DNA from: Rhodocyclaceae bacterium
GTDB lineage: Bacteria; Pseudomonadota; Gammaproteobacteria; Burkholderiales; Rhodocyclaceae
NCBI GenBank assembly: GCA_003158255.1
Contig: PMIH01000221.1
Span: 1-35,840, forward strand
Direction of reading: 5' to 3'
DNA length: 35,840 bases
Below are positions 8,141 through 17,351 of the stretch, one piece after another. Both the position numbers and the translations under genes were made by a program. The stretch's first letter is position 1; each line of letters begins with the position of its first letter. The notes below the pieces were generated by a model that did no database searches, had not been told where the DNA came from, and saw nothing but the letters and a program-made list of their open reading frames with translations.

Positions 8141-8358
8141 TACGGTGCTTTCGTTGGTCTGGTCAATTCCGCCGTTCGGCGACGGCAATGCCGGTCCGTC
8201 TTGCGTAGGGTGAGCGGAACGGCTACGATTGATCGTGGGTGTTGATCACGAATGAACATTGTGGTCATCGCTTCTGTGTCCAACTTGCAGGGTGCAAACT
8301 CATCGGCTGACGTGCCCCCGGGGGAGTGCAGGAGTCGTTTGCGGAGGAGGAGGTTGTC

Positions 8359-8571
8359 ATGGCAGTGAATTCGGTAGGTTCAACCACCAGTGCAGCGCAG
8401 CAACTTGCAGCGGATCAGGTCAGGCAGGCCGCTCAGGTTCACCAAACGAACGAGGCCAAGGAATCCGAGGGAGCAAAGCAGGACAACGAGGCCGCCGAAG
8501 GTAAGCAGCCGTCGCCCGTCGTCAATGCCCAAGGTCAGATGACCGGGAAGCTCATCAACATTACCGCTTGA
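8359..8571 (+). CDS. Small conserved hypothetical protein
   Basis: A 70-residue polar protein beginning MAVNSVGSTTSAAQQLA, with an Ala/Gln/Glu-rich central helix (QVRQAAQVHQTNEAKESEG) and the C-terminal PVVNAQGQMTGKLINITA. The N-terminal Ser/Thr-Ala-Gln pattern and the terminal GxxTGxxINxTA pattern recall short beta- and gammaproteobacterial proteins of unknown function. There is no signal peptide or membrane segment. The start is chosen because GGAGGAGG stands 7-9 bases before ATG 8359, one of the best ribosome binding sites in the window, which supports real expression. It lies between the FKBP gene and the convergent fadD. Confidence 0.7.
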   Translation: MAVNSVGSTTSAAQQLAADQVRQAAQVHQTNEAKESEGAKQDNEAAEGKQPSPVVNAQGQMTGKLINITA

Positions 8572-8616
8572 GTTTCTGCGGGGGCCGCGCGCTCTCGCGC
8601 TTGGCTTCCGTTGCCG

Positions 8617-10278
8617 TTAGCCGTCTTTCAGCGCGCGCCGCAGCACCTTGCCGACGTTGGTCTTCGGCAAGTCGTCGCGGAACTCCACATGGTGGGGCAC
8701 CTTGTACGAGGTAAGCTGCGTCCGGCAGAAGGCGATGATCGCTTCCGCCGTGAGTTCGGGATCTTTGCGGACGACGAAGATTTTTACCGCCTCGCCGCAA
8801 CGGGCGTCCGGTATTCCGATGGCCGCTACTTCGCGCACGCCGGGGTGTGATGCCACCACTTCCTCGACTTCGTTCGGATAGACGTTGAATCCCGAGACGA
8901 GAATCATGTCCTTCTTGCGGTCGACGATAAAAACGAAGCCTTGTTCGTCGACATAGCCGATGTCACCGGTGCGCAGAAAGCCATCAGCGTGGAAGGCCGT
9001 TGCGGTTTCATCCGGGCGTTGCCAGTAACCCTTCGTCACTTGCGGCCCGCGTACGCAGATCTCGCCGACTTGTCCGACGGCTGCTTCCAGACCGGCATCA
9101 TTCCGGATCGATAGTTCCGTCGACGAGATCGGCAGGCCGATGGACCCGTTGAAGCCGGGCAGATCGAGCGGATTGATGGTGACCGCCGGCGACGTTTCGG
9201 TAAGGCCATAAGCCTGCGTCAATGGCCGCCTGGTCACTTGTTGCCAGCGGTCGGCGACCGGTTTTTGCACCGCCATGCCACCGCCCAGCGTGATCAGCAG
9301 CTTCGAGAAATCGAGCTTGGCAAACTCCGCATTGTTGAGCAGCGCGTTGAATAGAGTATTGACGCCCGTGATGACGGTGAATGGGTGCTTCCGCATTTCC
9401 TTGACCAGGCCGGGAATGTCGCGCGGGTTGGCGATCAGCAGGTTGGTGGCACCGATGCGGAGGAAGGTGAGGCAATTCGCGGTCAGGGCGAAGATGTGAT
9501 AAAGCGGCAACGCGGTGATAATTATTTCCTGCCGGTCGCGCACCAGCGCACTGATCCACGCGTGCGCCTGCGTCACGTTGCCGACGATGTTGCGGTGGCT
9601 GAGCATCGCGCCTTTGGAAATGCCCGTCGTTCCGCCCGTGTATTGCAGGAAGGCGAGATCGTCGAGCGTCAACCCGGGTGCGGCGAAGCCATGCCGATGC
9701 CCGGCGGCGAGTGCGCTGCGCAGCTTGATGGCGCCGGGGATGTGCCACGCGGGCACGATCTTCTTGACGTGGCGGACGACGAAATTGACCAGCGTGCCCT
9801 TCAGGCCGCCCAGCAACTCGCCCATCGGCGTGACGACGATATGGCGTAGCGCCGGCAAGTGCGGCAGCACCTGCTCGACCGTGTGGGCGAAGTTCTCGAC
9901 GACGACGATGGCTTCGGCTCCCGAGTCCTTCATCTGGTGTTCGAGTTCGCGCGGCGTGTAAAGCGGGTTGACGTTAACCGCGACGCAGCCCGCGCGCAGG
10001 ACGCCGAACAGGCAGATCGGATACTGCAACAGGTTGGGCATCATCAGCGCGACACGGTCGCCCTTCTTGAGACCGATGCCTTGCAACCAGCCGGCGAAAT
10101 CCGTTGCCAGACGATCAAGCTCGGTGAAGCTCAGCGTCTTGTCCATGCTGATGTAGGCCGTCTTGTCGCCGTAGCGCTTGCACGCGCTGGCCATCAACTC
10201 GTCCAGGGAATTCTCTTTCAGCGGCAGGATGTTGGCCGGGACGATCTTCGGATAGTTCTTGAGCCAGATCTTCTCCAC
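8617..10278 (-). CDS. fadD: Long-chain fatty acid-CoA ligase
   Basis: A 553-residue acyl-adenylate-forming enzyme. It activates fatty acids to acyl-CoA with ATP, the entry step of beta-oxidation. The P-loop YTGGTTGISKG is at 213-223, the adenine motif AYGLTETSP at 356-364, the ATP-binding TGDIGYVDE at 437-445, the hinge DRKKDMILVSGFNVYPNE at about 453-470, and the C-terminal catalytic Lys in KTNVGKVLRR near residue 544. The length agrees with FadD (about 560). The start is GTG, directly preceded by AAGGGGGAGCAAGCAAC. It is 15 bases downstream of the CHI-like gene and appears to be the last gene of the tetR-fadE operon. Confidence 0.93.
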   Translation of the reverse strand: MEKIWLKNYPKIVPANILPLKENSLDELMASACKRYGDKTAYISMDKTLSFTELDRLATDFAGWLQGIGLKKGDRVALMMPNLLQYPICLFGVLRAGCVAVNVNPLYTPRELEHQMKDSGAEAIVVVENFAHTVEQVLPHLPALRHIVVTPMGELLGGLKGTLVNFVVRHVKKIVPAWHIPGAIKLRSALAAGHRHGFAAPGLTLDDLAFLQYTGGTTGISKGAMLSHRNIVGNVTQAHAWISALVRDRQEIIITALPLYHIFALTANCLTFLRIGATNLLIANPRDIPGLVKEMRKHPFTVITGVNTLFNALLNNAEFAKLDFSKLLITLGGGMAVQKPVADRWQQVTRRPLTQAYGLTETSPAVTINPLDLPGFNGSIGLPISSTELSIRNDAGLEAAVGQVGEICVRGPQVTKGYWQRPDETATAFHADGFLRTGDIGYVDEQGFVFIVDRKKDMILVSGFNVYPNEVEEVVASHPGVREVAAIGIPDARCGEAVKIFVVRKDPELTAEAIIAFCRTQLTSYKVPHHVEFRDDLPKTNVGKVLRRALKDG

Positions 10279-10293
10279 GTTGCTTGCTCCCCC

Positions 10294-10866
10294 TTAGCCG
10301 CCAAGCAAGTCCTGCTTCAACCCGGCGTCTGCGGGTTTGTCGCCCAGCCAGACCTTGATCAGTGCCCGGGCGAATGCTTCGCCACCGACGTTGCCGCGCA
10401 GTTGGCCGTTGAAGCCGACGCCGACGCCATTGCCGAAATCGATGCTGATGACGTCGCCAGTCTTCGCGTTGCCAATGCCGCGCATCAGGTGTTCGAACTG
10501 GTCGATATCAGGTTTCAATTTCGCCAGTTCAGACTCGTTTTGATTGCCGCGCAATCCCTCCAGCAAGGCGCTGAACAGCGAATCGGCGTCGAGGTCGCGC
10601 AGCATGTGCATGACGATGCGGCGCGGCTCGCGCGAATCGATCAGCGTTGCCGCATTGGTTGTCTTCTTCGGAGCATAGAGCGCGGCGGCGTAGACCTTGA
10701 AGAACAGCTTGGTGCGTACGCCGGCACCGTTCAGTACCAGATCGGTGCCACCGGCCTTTGCCTGTTCCTCGATGCGCACACCGGCGACTTCAGCGGCATG
10801 CAGCATCGGCGCCGCGAGCACGGCCGTCAATAGAACGACGGCGGTAGATATTCCGGATCGGGGCAT
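10294..10866 (-). CDS. Secreted chalcone isomerase-like protein
   Basis: 190 residues with a signal peptide (cleavage about residue 24, LHAAE). The rest matches bacterial chalcone-isomerase-like proteins: LVLNGAGVRTKLFFKVYAAALY near the N-terminus, ALYAPKKTTNAATLI, and a terminal segment GGEAFARALIKVWLGDKPAD. In plants, relatives of this fold bind fatty acids; in bacteria the proteins are uncharacterised and often sit near lipid genes, as here between the fadJ-like gene and fadD. A role in fatty-acid binding or transfer in the periplasm is inference. The start is supported by GGAGGAGACAAGAA before ATG. Confidence 0.83.
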   Translation of the reverse strand: MPRSGISTAVVLLTAVLAAPMLHAAEVAGVRIEEQAKAGGTDLVLNGAGVRTKLFFKVYAAALYAPKKTTNAATLIDSREPRRIVMHMLRDLDADSLFSALLEGLRGNQNESELAKLKPDIDQFEHLMRGIGNAKTGDVISIDFGNGVGVGFNGQLRGNVGGEAFARALIKVWLGDKPADAGLKQDLLGG

Positions 10867-10929
10867 TTCTTGTCTCCTCCAATGGCCTTATTTTTTGATA
10901 CCGCCACAATACAGAAATTGCCTCCGAAT

Positions 10930-12843
10930 TCAACTCCGTTTCTGATCGCGGGCGTACTGGAGTGGCCCGCCAGTGAAGGGTGCGAAACCCGTGCCGAAAA
11001 TTACACCAGCGTCAGCGAGGTCGGCATCGGCGACGATGCCCGCATCGACCAGTGCGCGGGTGCGATCGATCAGTGGCGTTACCAGCCGATTGGCGAGGCC
11101 CGGCTCCACCCGCTCTGCGGTGGCCTTGGCCGGTTTGCCGTTCGTCCAGACATAGAAGCCCTTGCCGGTCTTCTTGCCGAGGTCGTTGCGACCGACGCGT
11201 TCCGCCAGGCAGCGCGGCGGTTCGGCACCCTCTGCCAGTTGCTTGCCGGCGGCGAAGGCGATGTCGAGCCCGACGGTGTCTGCGAGTTCGATCGGTCCCA
11301 TTGGCATGCCAAAAGCGAGCATGGCCTCGTCCACCGTTTCGGCAGTGATGCCCTCGTCGACGCAGCGCATCGCTTCCAGCATGTAGGGACCGAGTACGGC
11401 ATTGACCAGGAAGCCGGGCGCGCTCTTCACCGGCAGCGGCAGCTTGTCGATCTGGCGCACGAAGGCGGCGGCGCGGGCGAGCATTTCCGGATCGGCGCCC
11501 TTGGCTTCAACGACTTCCACGAGTGGCATCATCGCCACTGGATTGAAGAAGTGGATACCGACCAGACGCGCCGGGTTCTTCATCGTCGTGGCGATGTCTT
11601 CCAGGCGCAGGCTGGAGGTGTTGCTGGCCAGCACGGCATCCGGTTTCATCTTCGCTTCCAGTGCCGCGAGCAGGTCGCGCTTGGCTTCCAGGTCCTCGAA
11701 GATGGCCTCGATCACCACATCGGCGCGGGCGGCGCCGTGACCTTCCGGATCGGGGATCAGCCGGTCGAGTGCCGAGCGGCGCAGCAGCTTGTCCTTGATG
11801 CGGCGCTCGTAGAGCTTGCTGGCGCGGCCGATGGCGGCAGCAACGCGCTCCAGCGACTGGTCCTGCAAGGTTACCGTCAGTCCGCGCATGGCCGCCACGG
11901 CGGCGATGTCGCCACCCATGACGCCGGCGCCGACCACGTGCAGATGGCGTGCCGCGACGGCTGACTCTTTGCCGAAGGCCTTCAGGCGATCCTGCAGGAA
12001 GAAGACGCGCACCAGGTTCTTCGCCGTGGCCGAGCGGACGATGCTGTCCACGAACTCGGGCGATGCCAGCGCGTTGCCGTTGTGTTTCGCCCAACAATCG
12101 ATGATCGCGTAGGGCGCCGGATAGTGCTCCGGCCGGGCGCGCTTGGCGACCTGCTTGCGCGCCTGCGAAGCGACGAAGAACTTTAGCGGACCATTCATCA
12201 GTCTGTGCAGCAGCGGTCGCGATTTGCGCGGACGGCCGGAGAGCAGCAGCCCGCGGGCGGTGGCGTCGGCGACGCGCGGCGGCGCGCATTCGTCGGCCAG
12301 GCCCATGCGCTTCGCCTTGCGGGCGTCGATGTTGCGGCCGCTGAGCATCATGTCCAGCGCCTCGGGTGGTGAAACGCGTTCCGGTAGTCTCTTCATGCCG
12401 CCCCAGCCGGGGAAGATGCCCAGCATCACTTCGGGCAGCGCCATCTTCGTGGACGGCTCGTCGACCGCCACGATGTAACGGCAGGCCAGCGAGAGTTCGG
12501 TGCCGCCGCCCATGCAGTGGCCGCGTACCAGCGCCAGTGTCGGGTAGCGGACGGCGGCCAGGCGGTTGTAGAGGTCCCAACCGCGTGCGACCAGGGCCCG
12601 TGCCGATTCGGCGCTGTCGAGGCGCGCGAACTCCTCGATGTCGGCGCCGGCGATGAAGCCGGCGGCCTTGCCGGAGCGGAAAATCAGTCCCTTCGGCGGC
12701 TCGCGGTCGCATTCGTCGAGCAATTGCGCAAGCTCCACCAGCACGTCGGCCGAGAGGATGTTGGTACTGGCGCCGGCCTTGTCCAGCGTCGCCCAGGCGA
12801 TGCCGTCGGCGTCGCGTTCGAGTTTCCAGTGGTTCAGGTTCAT
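10930..12843 (-). CDS. fadJ: Bifunctional enoyl-CoA hydratase / 3-hydroxyacyl-CoA dehydrogenase
   Basis: A 637-residue fusion. Residues about 1-190 are a crotonase domain with VRGHCMGGGTELSLAC and LPEVMLGIFPGWGG, both carrying the Glu pair used for hydration. Residues about 300-620 are 3-hydroxyacyl-CoA dehydrogenase: the NAD loop HVVGAGVMGGDIA, the FFNPVAMMPLVEVV motif with its catalytic His-Phe-Phe-Asn-Pro, and a second helical domain ending in FGTGFAPFTGGPLQYARDQKRS. It performs steps two and three of beta-oxidation. It is about 70 residues shorter than E. coli FadB/FadJ because it stops soon after the GGPL motif. It overlaps the thiolase gene by 4 bases (ATGA), so translation is coupled. 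The symbol fadJ reflects the class rather than proven orthology. Confidence 0.9.
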   Translation of the reverse strand: MNLNHWKLERDADGIAWATLDKAGASTNILSADVLVELAQLLDECDREPPKGLIFRSGKAAGFIAGADIEEFARLDSAESARALVARGWDLYNRLAAVRYPTLALVRGHCMGGGTELSLACRYIVAVDEPSTKMALPEVMLGIFPGWGGMKRLPERVSPPEALDMMLSGRNIDARKAKRMGLADECAPPRVADATARGLLLSGRPRKSRPLLHRLMNGPLKFFVASQARKQVAKRARPEHYPAPYAIIDCWAKHNGNALASPEFVDSIVRSATAKNLVRVFFLQDRLKAFGKESAVAARHLHVVGAGVMGGDIAAVAAMRGLTVTLQDQSLERVAAAIGRASKLYERRIKDKLLRRSALDRLIPDPEGHGAARADVVIEAIFEDLEAKRDLLAALEAKMKPDAVLASNTSSLRLEDIATTMKNPARLVGIHFFNPVAMMPLVEVVEAKGADPEMLARAAAFVRQIDKLPLPVKSAPGFLVNAVLGPYMLEAMRCVDEGITAETVDEAMLAFGMPMGPIELADTVGLDIAFAAGKQLAEGAEPPRCLAERVGRNDLGKKTGKGFYVWTNGKPAKATAERVEPGLANRLVTPLIDRTRALVDAGIVADADLADAGVIFGTGFAPFTGGPLQYARDQKRS

Positions 12844-14114
12844 GATTTTTCCACCAACATGGCGCCGCCGAGCCCGCCGCCGATGCAGATCGTGGCGATG
12901 CCCTTCTGGCCGGATTGCAAACGGTGCAACACGTGCAGGACGATGCGGGCGCCCGATGCGCCGACCGGGTGGCCGAGGGCGATGGCGCCGCCGTCGGCGT
13001 TTAGCTTGCTGCGGTCGAGCGTGCCCATGGCCTTGTCCAGGCCGAGTTGTTCCTTGCAGTAGGTTTCATCCTCCCAGGCGGCGAGGCAACCGAGCACCTG
13101 CGCCGCGAAGGCTTCGTTGATTTCCCAGGCGTCGACATCGTTGAGACCGAGGCCGTGGCGTTGCAGGATCGGTGTCGAGGCGTGTACCGGCCCGAGGCCC
13201 ATCTGTGCCGGATCGAGGCCGGCCCATTCGCTGTCGGTGATTTGGCCGAGCGGCTTCAGGTTCCAGCGCTTCACCGCCTCTTCGGAAGCGAGCAGCAACA
13301 GTGCCGCGCCGTCGGTGATCTGCGAGCTGTTGCCGGCGGTGACGCTGCCGTAGGGCTTGTCGAACACCGGCCTCAGCTTGCCCAGTTTGTCGGGTGTCGA
13401 GTCGGTGCGCACGCCGTCGTCCTCGGCGTAGACGTTGCCCTTGCTGTCCACCAGCGGCACGATCTCGCCATAGTGGCCGGCTGCGCGACCCGCGGTGACG
13501 CGGAGGTGGCTTTCGGCGGAGAACTCGTCCATCGTTCGCCGCGAAATGCCGAACTTCCACGCCAGGTTCTCTGCCGTCTGGCCCATCATCAGTCCGACCA
13601 CTGGGTCGGTGAGCCCCTTGACGATGCCGAGTACGGGTGCGAGAAAGCCTAGTCTGAAGCCGCGCAGCGCGGCGAGCTTCTGGCCGACGGTCTTCGTTGC
13701 GTACCAGCCGGACAGCCACTGCACCATCGCGTCCGAGAACAGCAGCGGCGCGCGCGACAGCGCGTCGGTGCCACCGGCCAGTACCAGTTGCGAACGGCCG
13801 CACTGGATGTTGGCGATGGCGGAGTCGAGCGCCTGCATGCCGCTGGCGCAGTTGCGCATCACCGTCCAGCCAGGCACCTTGTCGCCACAGCCGAGTCGCA
13901 AGGCGAGCACGCGGCCAATGTTCACCTCGTCGGGTGAGGGCGAGGCGCAACCGAGGATGACTTCGTCTAGATCGCTGGGCGCGAACGGCTGGCGCAGCAG
14001 CAGGGCGCGCCCCGCCTGCACGGCGAGATCGGAAGCGGCGAAGGGGCCGGGTGTGTTCTTCGACTTGAGGAAGGGCGTACGCGCCCCGTCGACGATGTAG
14101 ACCGGTGCATTCAT
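12840..14114 (-). CDS. fadI: Acetyl-CoA C-acyltransferase (3-ketoacyl-CoA thiolase)
   Basis: 424 residues, thiolase family. The acylated Cys is C89 in MRNCASGMQALDSA, the His comes from NEAFAAQVLG, and the C-terminal motifs NADGGAIALGHPVGASGARI and CIGGGLGGA supply the GHP loop and the second Cys. It cleaves 3-ketoacyl-CoA to acetyl-CoA and a shortened acyl-CoA, the last step of the cycle. The length and the 'partner of a FadJ-type protein' arrangement favour a FadI-like enzyme over the approximately 390-residue FadA/PhaA type. Its start overlaps the fadE stop by one base and its stop overlaps the next gene by four, so the three genes form one translationally coupled set. Confidence 0.9.
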   Translation of the reverse strand: MNAPVYIVDGARTPFLKSKNTPGPFAASDLAVQAGRALLLRQPFAPSDLDEVILGCASPSPDEVNIGRVLALRLGCGDKVPGWTVMRNCASGMQALDSAIANIQCGRSQLVLAGGTDALSRAPLLFSDAMVQWLSGWYATKTVGQKLAALRGFRLGFLAPVLGIVKGLTDPVVGLMMGQTAENLAWKFGISRRTMDEFSAESHLRVTAGRAAGHYGEIVPLVDSKGNVYAEDDGVRTDSTPDKLGKLRPVFDKPYGSVTAGNSSQITDGAALLLLASEEAVKRWNLKPLGQITDSEWAGLDPAQMGLGPVHASTPILQRHGLGLNDVDAWEINEAFAAQVLGCLAAWEDETYCKEQLGLDKAMGTLDRSKLNADGGAIALGHPVGASGARIVLHVLHRLQSGQKGIATICIGGGLGGAMLVEKS

Positions 14115-16468
14115 CAGGCGGCCCGCCTTTCCTGTTGTGGCTTGGCGGCACTGGCGACGCCGAAGTCGTAGGGGAAATCATCGACACGAATGACGATGTC
14201 GCGTAGCGCGTTGCGACGGCGCATGACTTCGTACTCCGGCGCCGTGATGACGCCCGTTTCGAAGGCAACGGTGGCGATGTCGCGCACGTTGGCCCTCGGG
14301 TTGCTGTCGAAGCGGCCTTCGCGATCGGCTTGGCGGATCTTCGCTTCGATCGGTTCGGCTTCCACGGTGGCCGCAAGCGCCTGTTCCAGCGCGCCGACCG
14401 GTTCGTCGGACGTTGCGGGCAAATAGCAGTCGGCAGTCAGCCGTTCCCGTGCGGGGCAAGGCGAGATCAGTATCTTCGCTACCTGATGGCCGACCTTGTC
14501 CGACGGCACGACGTAGGGATGGCCGAACGGGAAGATGACCTTGTGCAGCCAGAAGGCGAAGAAGCGGTTCGGGTAGTTGGCGATGACGCCCTCGAAGGCT
14601 TCCTGCGCCCGGTACATGCAGTCCCAGACCGCCCAGTGCATCAGCGGCGCATCGTCCTGCTGGCGACCATCGGCTTCGTAGCGCTTGAGCGTGGCGGACA
14701 TCAGGTACATCTGGGCCAGCACGTCGCCGAGGCGGGCAGAGAGCTTCTCTTTGCGCTTGAGGTCGCCGCCCATGACCATCATGGAAATGTCGGCGATGTA
14801 GGCGAACGCCGCAGAGAAGCGCGTCAGTTGCTGGTAGTAGCGGCGCGTTTCCGGCGCCACGTCGGGCACCGACACGGTGTGCGAGCCGGTGAGGCCGTAC
14901 CACAGCGTGCGCAGCGCATTCTTGATCGTATAGCCGATGTGGCCGAACAGCGCGGCGTCGAAATCGACCAGACCCTTCCGCGAATCCGGATCATTCACTG
15001 CATGCATTTCCGGCAGTACGTAGGGGTGGCAGCGCACGGCGCCCTGGCCGAAGATGATCAGGCTGCGCGTGAGGATGTTCGCGCCTTCGACAGTGATGGC
15101 GACCGGTAGTTGTTGGTAGGCGCGGCCAAGGAAGTTCGATGGCCCGAGGCAGATGCCCTTGCCGCCGATGATGTCCATGCCGTCGTTGACCACCTGGCGG
15201 GCACGCTCGGTGACGTGGTACTTGGCGATGGCGGAGACCACCGACGGCTTTTCGCCGAGGTCGACCGCGCCGGCGGTCATGACGCGAGCTGCGTCCATCA
15301 GGTAGGTGTTGGCGCCGATGCGCGTCAGCGGTTCCTCGATGCCCTCGAAGCGGCCGATGGCGAGGTTGAACTGGCTGCGCACGCGGGCATAGGCACCGAC
15401 CGCGCGCGCGGTCATCTTGGCCATGCCGGTGTTGGAGGCGGGCAGCGAGATCGAACGGCCGGCGGCGAGACATTCCATCAGCATGCGCCAGCCCTGACCG
15501 GCCATGGCCGGGCCGCCGATGATGAAGTCGAGCGGCATGAACACGTCCTTGCCGCGCGTCGGGCCGGTGACGAAGACGGCATTGAGCGGCAGGTGGCGAT
15601 TGCCGGTTTCCACGCCCGGATGGTCGTAGGGCACCAGCGCGCAGGTGATGCCGATATCCTTCTTGTTGCCCAGCAGGCCATCGGGATCGTACAAACGGAT
15701 GGCGAGGCCGAGGATGGTGCACACCGGCGCCAACGTGATGTAGCGCTTGTCCCAAGTGACGCGCATGCCGAGTACTTCCTTGCCCTGATACATGCCATTG
15801 CAGACGATGCCGCTGTCGGGAATCGAGGCGGCGTCGGAACCGGCCCAGGGCGAGGTGAGTGCGAAGGCCGGCACTTCCAGGCCCTTGGCCAGGCGCGGCA
15901 GATAGTGGTTCTTCTGCTCGTCGGTGCCGTAATGGAGAAGCAGTTCGGCCGGGCCGAGCGAGTTCGGCACCATCACCGAAACGGCCAGCGCCGATGAACG
16001 CGTGGACAACTTCATCACCACCTGCGAATGAGCGTAGGCGGAAAACTCCAGGCCGCCATACTTCTTCGGGATGATCATGCCCAGGAAGCCCTTGTCCTTG
16101 ATGTAGCGCCAGGTTTCCGGCGAGAGATCGTATTGCTCGTGGGAGACCTTCCAGTCGTCGACCAGCCGGCAGGCTTCGCTCGTCTCGTTGTCGAGGAAGG
16201 ATTGCTCCTCGGTGGTCATCTTCGGCGTCGGCAAGTCGAGCAGCTTCTGCCAGTCCGGATTGCCGCGGAACAGCTCGCCGTCCCACCAGACGGTGCCGGC
16301 TTCCAGCGCTTCGCGCTCGGTATCGGACATCGACGGCAGGATGCGCTTGAACAGCGCGTAGATATGGCGCGAAATCAGTGCGCGACGTAGCGGCGGCAGG
16401 ACGAGGACGATGACAAGCGCCAAAGTCAGTGCTGACGGCACGCCAATAATGATCATGGAAGCAGTCAT
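14114..16468 (-). CDS. fadE: Membrane-anchored acyl-CoA dehydrogenase
   Basis: About 784 residues, of the large FadE type (814 in E. coli). An N-terminal hydrophobic segment (residues about 4-27, IIIGVPSALTLALVIVLVLPP) anchors it to the inner membrane. The acyl-CoA dehydrogenase core follows, with PKKYGGLEFSAYAHS, FALTSPWAGSDAAS and the FAD/substrate region GRSISLPASNTG, then a C-terminal extension specific to this class. It introduces the trans-2 double bond in acyl-CoA, passing electrons to quinone through a flavoprotein. The start at 16468 has GGAGGAAGAAACC; the frame is open to 16585 but that part overlaps tetR. ATGA overlap with the tetR stop shows coupling. Confidence 0.93.
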   Translation of the reverse strand: MTASMIIIGVPSALTLALVIVLVLPPLRRALISRHIYALFKRILPSMSDTEREALEAGTVWWDGELFRGNPDWQKLLDLPTPKMTTEEQSFLDNETSEACRLVDDWKVSHEQYDLSPETWRYIKDKGFLGMIIPKKYGGLEFSAYAHSQVVMKLSTRSSALAVSVMVPNSLGPAELLLHYGTDEQKNHYLPRLAKGLEVPAFALTSPWAGSDAASIPDSGIVCNGMYQGKEVLGMRVTWDKRYITLAPVCTILGLAIRLYDPDGLLGNKKDIGITCALVPYDHPGVETGNRHLPLNAVFVTGPTRGKDVFMPLDFIIGGPAMAGQGWRMLMECLAAGRSISLPASNTGMAKMTARAVGAYARVRSQFNLAIGRFEGIEEPLTRIGANTYLMDAARVMTAGAVDLGEKPSVVSAIAKYHVTERARQVVNDGMDIIGGKGICLGPSNFLGRAYQQLPVAITVEGANILTRSLIIFGQGAVRCHPYVLPEMHAVNDPDSRKGLVDFDAALFGHIGYTIKNALRTLWYGLTGSHTVSVPDVAPETRRYYQQLTRFSAAFAYIADISMMVMGGDLKRKEKLSARLGDVLAQMYLMSATLKRYEADGRQQDDAPLMHWAVWDCMYRAQEAFEGVIANYPNRFFAFWLHKVIFPFGHPYVVPSDKVGHQVAKILISPCPARERLTADCYLPATSDEPVGALEQALAATVEAEPIEAKIRQADREGRFDSNPRANVRDIATVAFETGVITAPEYEVMRRRNALRDIVIRVDDFPYDFGVASAAKPQQERRAA

Positions 16469-17184
16469 GGTTTCTTCCTCCGGGTGCGGCAGTTGCCGCG
16501 GGGTTGGGGAACTGGGGATGCCGTCGCCGGCAGCGGTGCGCGTAAGCCGCCAAGCAGGAATGACATCAGGCGGGGCAGTAGGCATTCGAGATCGTCGTCG
16601 GCAGCGCCGGTCTGCCAGTCGGTGACCAGGCGCAATGTGTCGGTGCCGGCGATGGTGTAAGAGGTGGCGCCGAGCATGAAGTGGAAGCGCCAGATGATTT
16701 CTTCCTTCGGTACTTCCGGCAGGGCGCGGAAGAGGGCCGCCTTGTACCGCTCCAGCACATCGGCGAATTCTTCCGACAGCACCGTGCGAATGAATTCGGC
16801 GGGTTCGGTGAACGTGCGGCCGATCAGGCGCAGGAAGGTCTGGCCGCGGTCGCCGTGGGCGATCGCCATGCGCAACAGGGTGCCGAAGAAGGCATCGAGT
16901 ATTTGCGAAGGCTTGAGCGCCGCGCCGTTGGCCTTGGCCTCCAGCCCGTCGAGCACGCGCAGGCGCTCCTGGTTGAGCACGTGCAGGCGGCGATTGAGCA
17001 CGGCCTCGAACAGGGCTTCCTTGCTGCCGAAATGATAGTGCCCGGCGGCCAGGTTGACGCCGGCATCGCCCGTGATCTGGCGCATCGAGGCGCCCTCGTA
17101 GCCACAGGCCATGAAGACGGCCTCGGCAGCATCAAGGAGTCGTGCGCGGGTGTCGCGGATATCGGCGGATGCGGAGGTGGTCAT
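16465..17184 (-). CDS. TetR-family regulator of the beta-oxidation operon
   Basis: 239 residues. An N-terminal TetR helix-turn-helix (residues about 10-60: TRARLLDAAEAVFMACGYEGAS, then GDAGVNLAAGHYHFGSKEALFEAVL) precedes a helical ligand-binding domain. A C-terminal tail rich in Pro/Arg is less conserved. It is the first gene of the fad operon and overlaps fadE by four bases. Such regulators (PsrA, FadR of the TetR type) usually release DNA on binding long-chain acyl-CoA or free fatty acid, derepressing degradation; that this one does so is inferred from context. A palindrome sits 14-27 bases before its start codon, consistent with autorepression. Confidence 0.88.
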   Translation of the reverse strand: MTTSASADIRDTRARLLDAAEAVFMACGYEGASMRQITGDAGVNLAAGHYHFGSKEALFEAVLNRRLHVLNQERLRVLDGLEAKANGAALKPSQILDAFFGTLLRMAIAHGDRGQTFLRLIGRTFTEPAEFIRTVLSEEFADVLERYKAALFRALPEVPKEEIIWRFHFMLGATSYTIAGTDTLRLVTDWQTGAADDDLECLLPRLMSFLLGGLRAPLPATASPVPQPRGNCRTRRKKP

Positions 17185-17197
17185 GGCAACCAGAATT

Positions 17198-17211
17198 CAA
17201 ACGAACGTTTT
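17198..17211. promoter_or_regulatory. Palindrome CAAACGAACGTTTT, candidate TetR (PsrA-like) operator
   Basis: Arms AAACG and CGTTT are inverted around AA. The sequence fits the general PsrA-type pattern CAAAC-N2to4-GTTTG except for the last base. It lies just upstream of the tetR start codon, in the tetR/surE divergent spacer, where a bound repressor would block the fad operon. The surE side has a TATACT -10-like element at 17297-17302 but no good -35. Confidence 0.5.
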
Positions 17212-17351
17212 AATCATACGATTGGGACGTGGCAAATGCAAGCCCCCGCCGACGGCAGTTCGAACGATGCGACTCGGTCGGGGGCGGCATATTCGATATA
17301 CTTGCAGCCCTGTTGTGCCATTCTTCCAGCTACCTTCACTAGCTACCGCCC

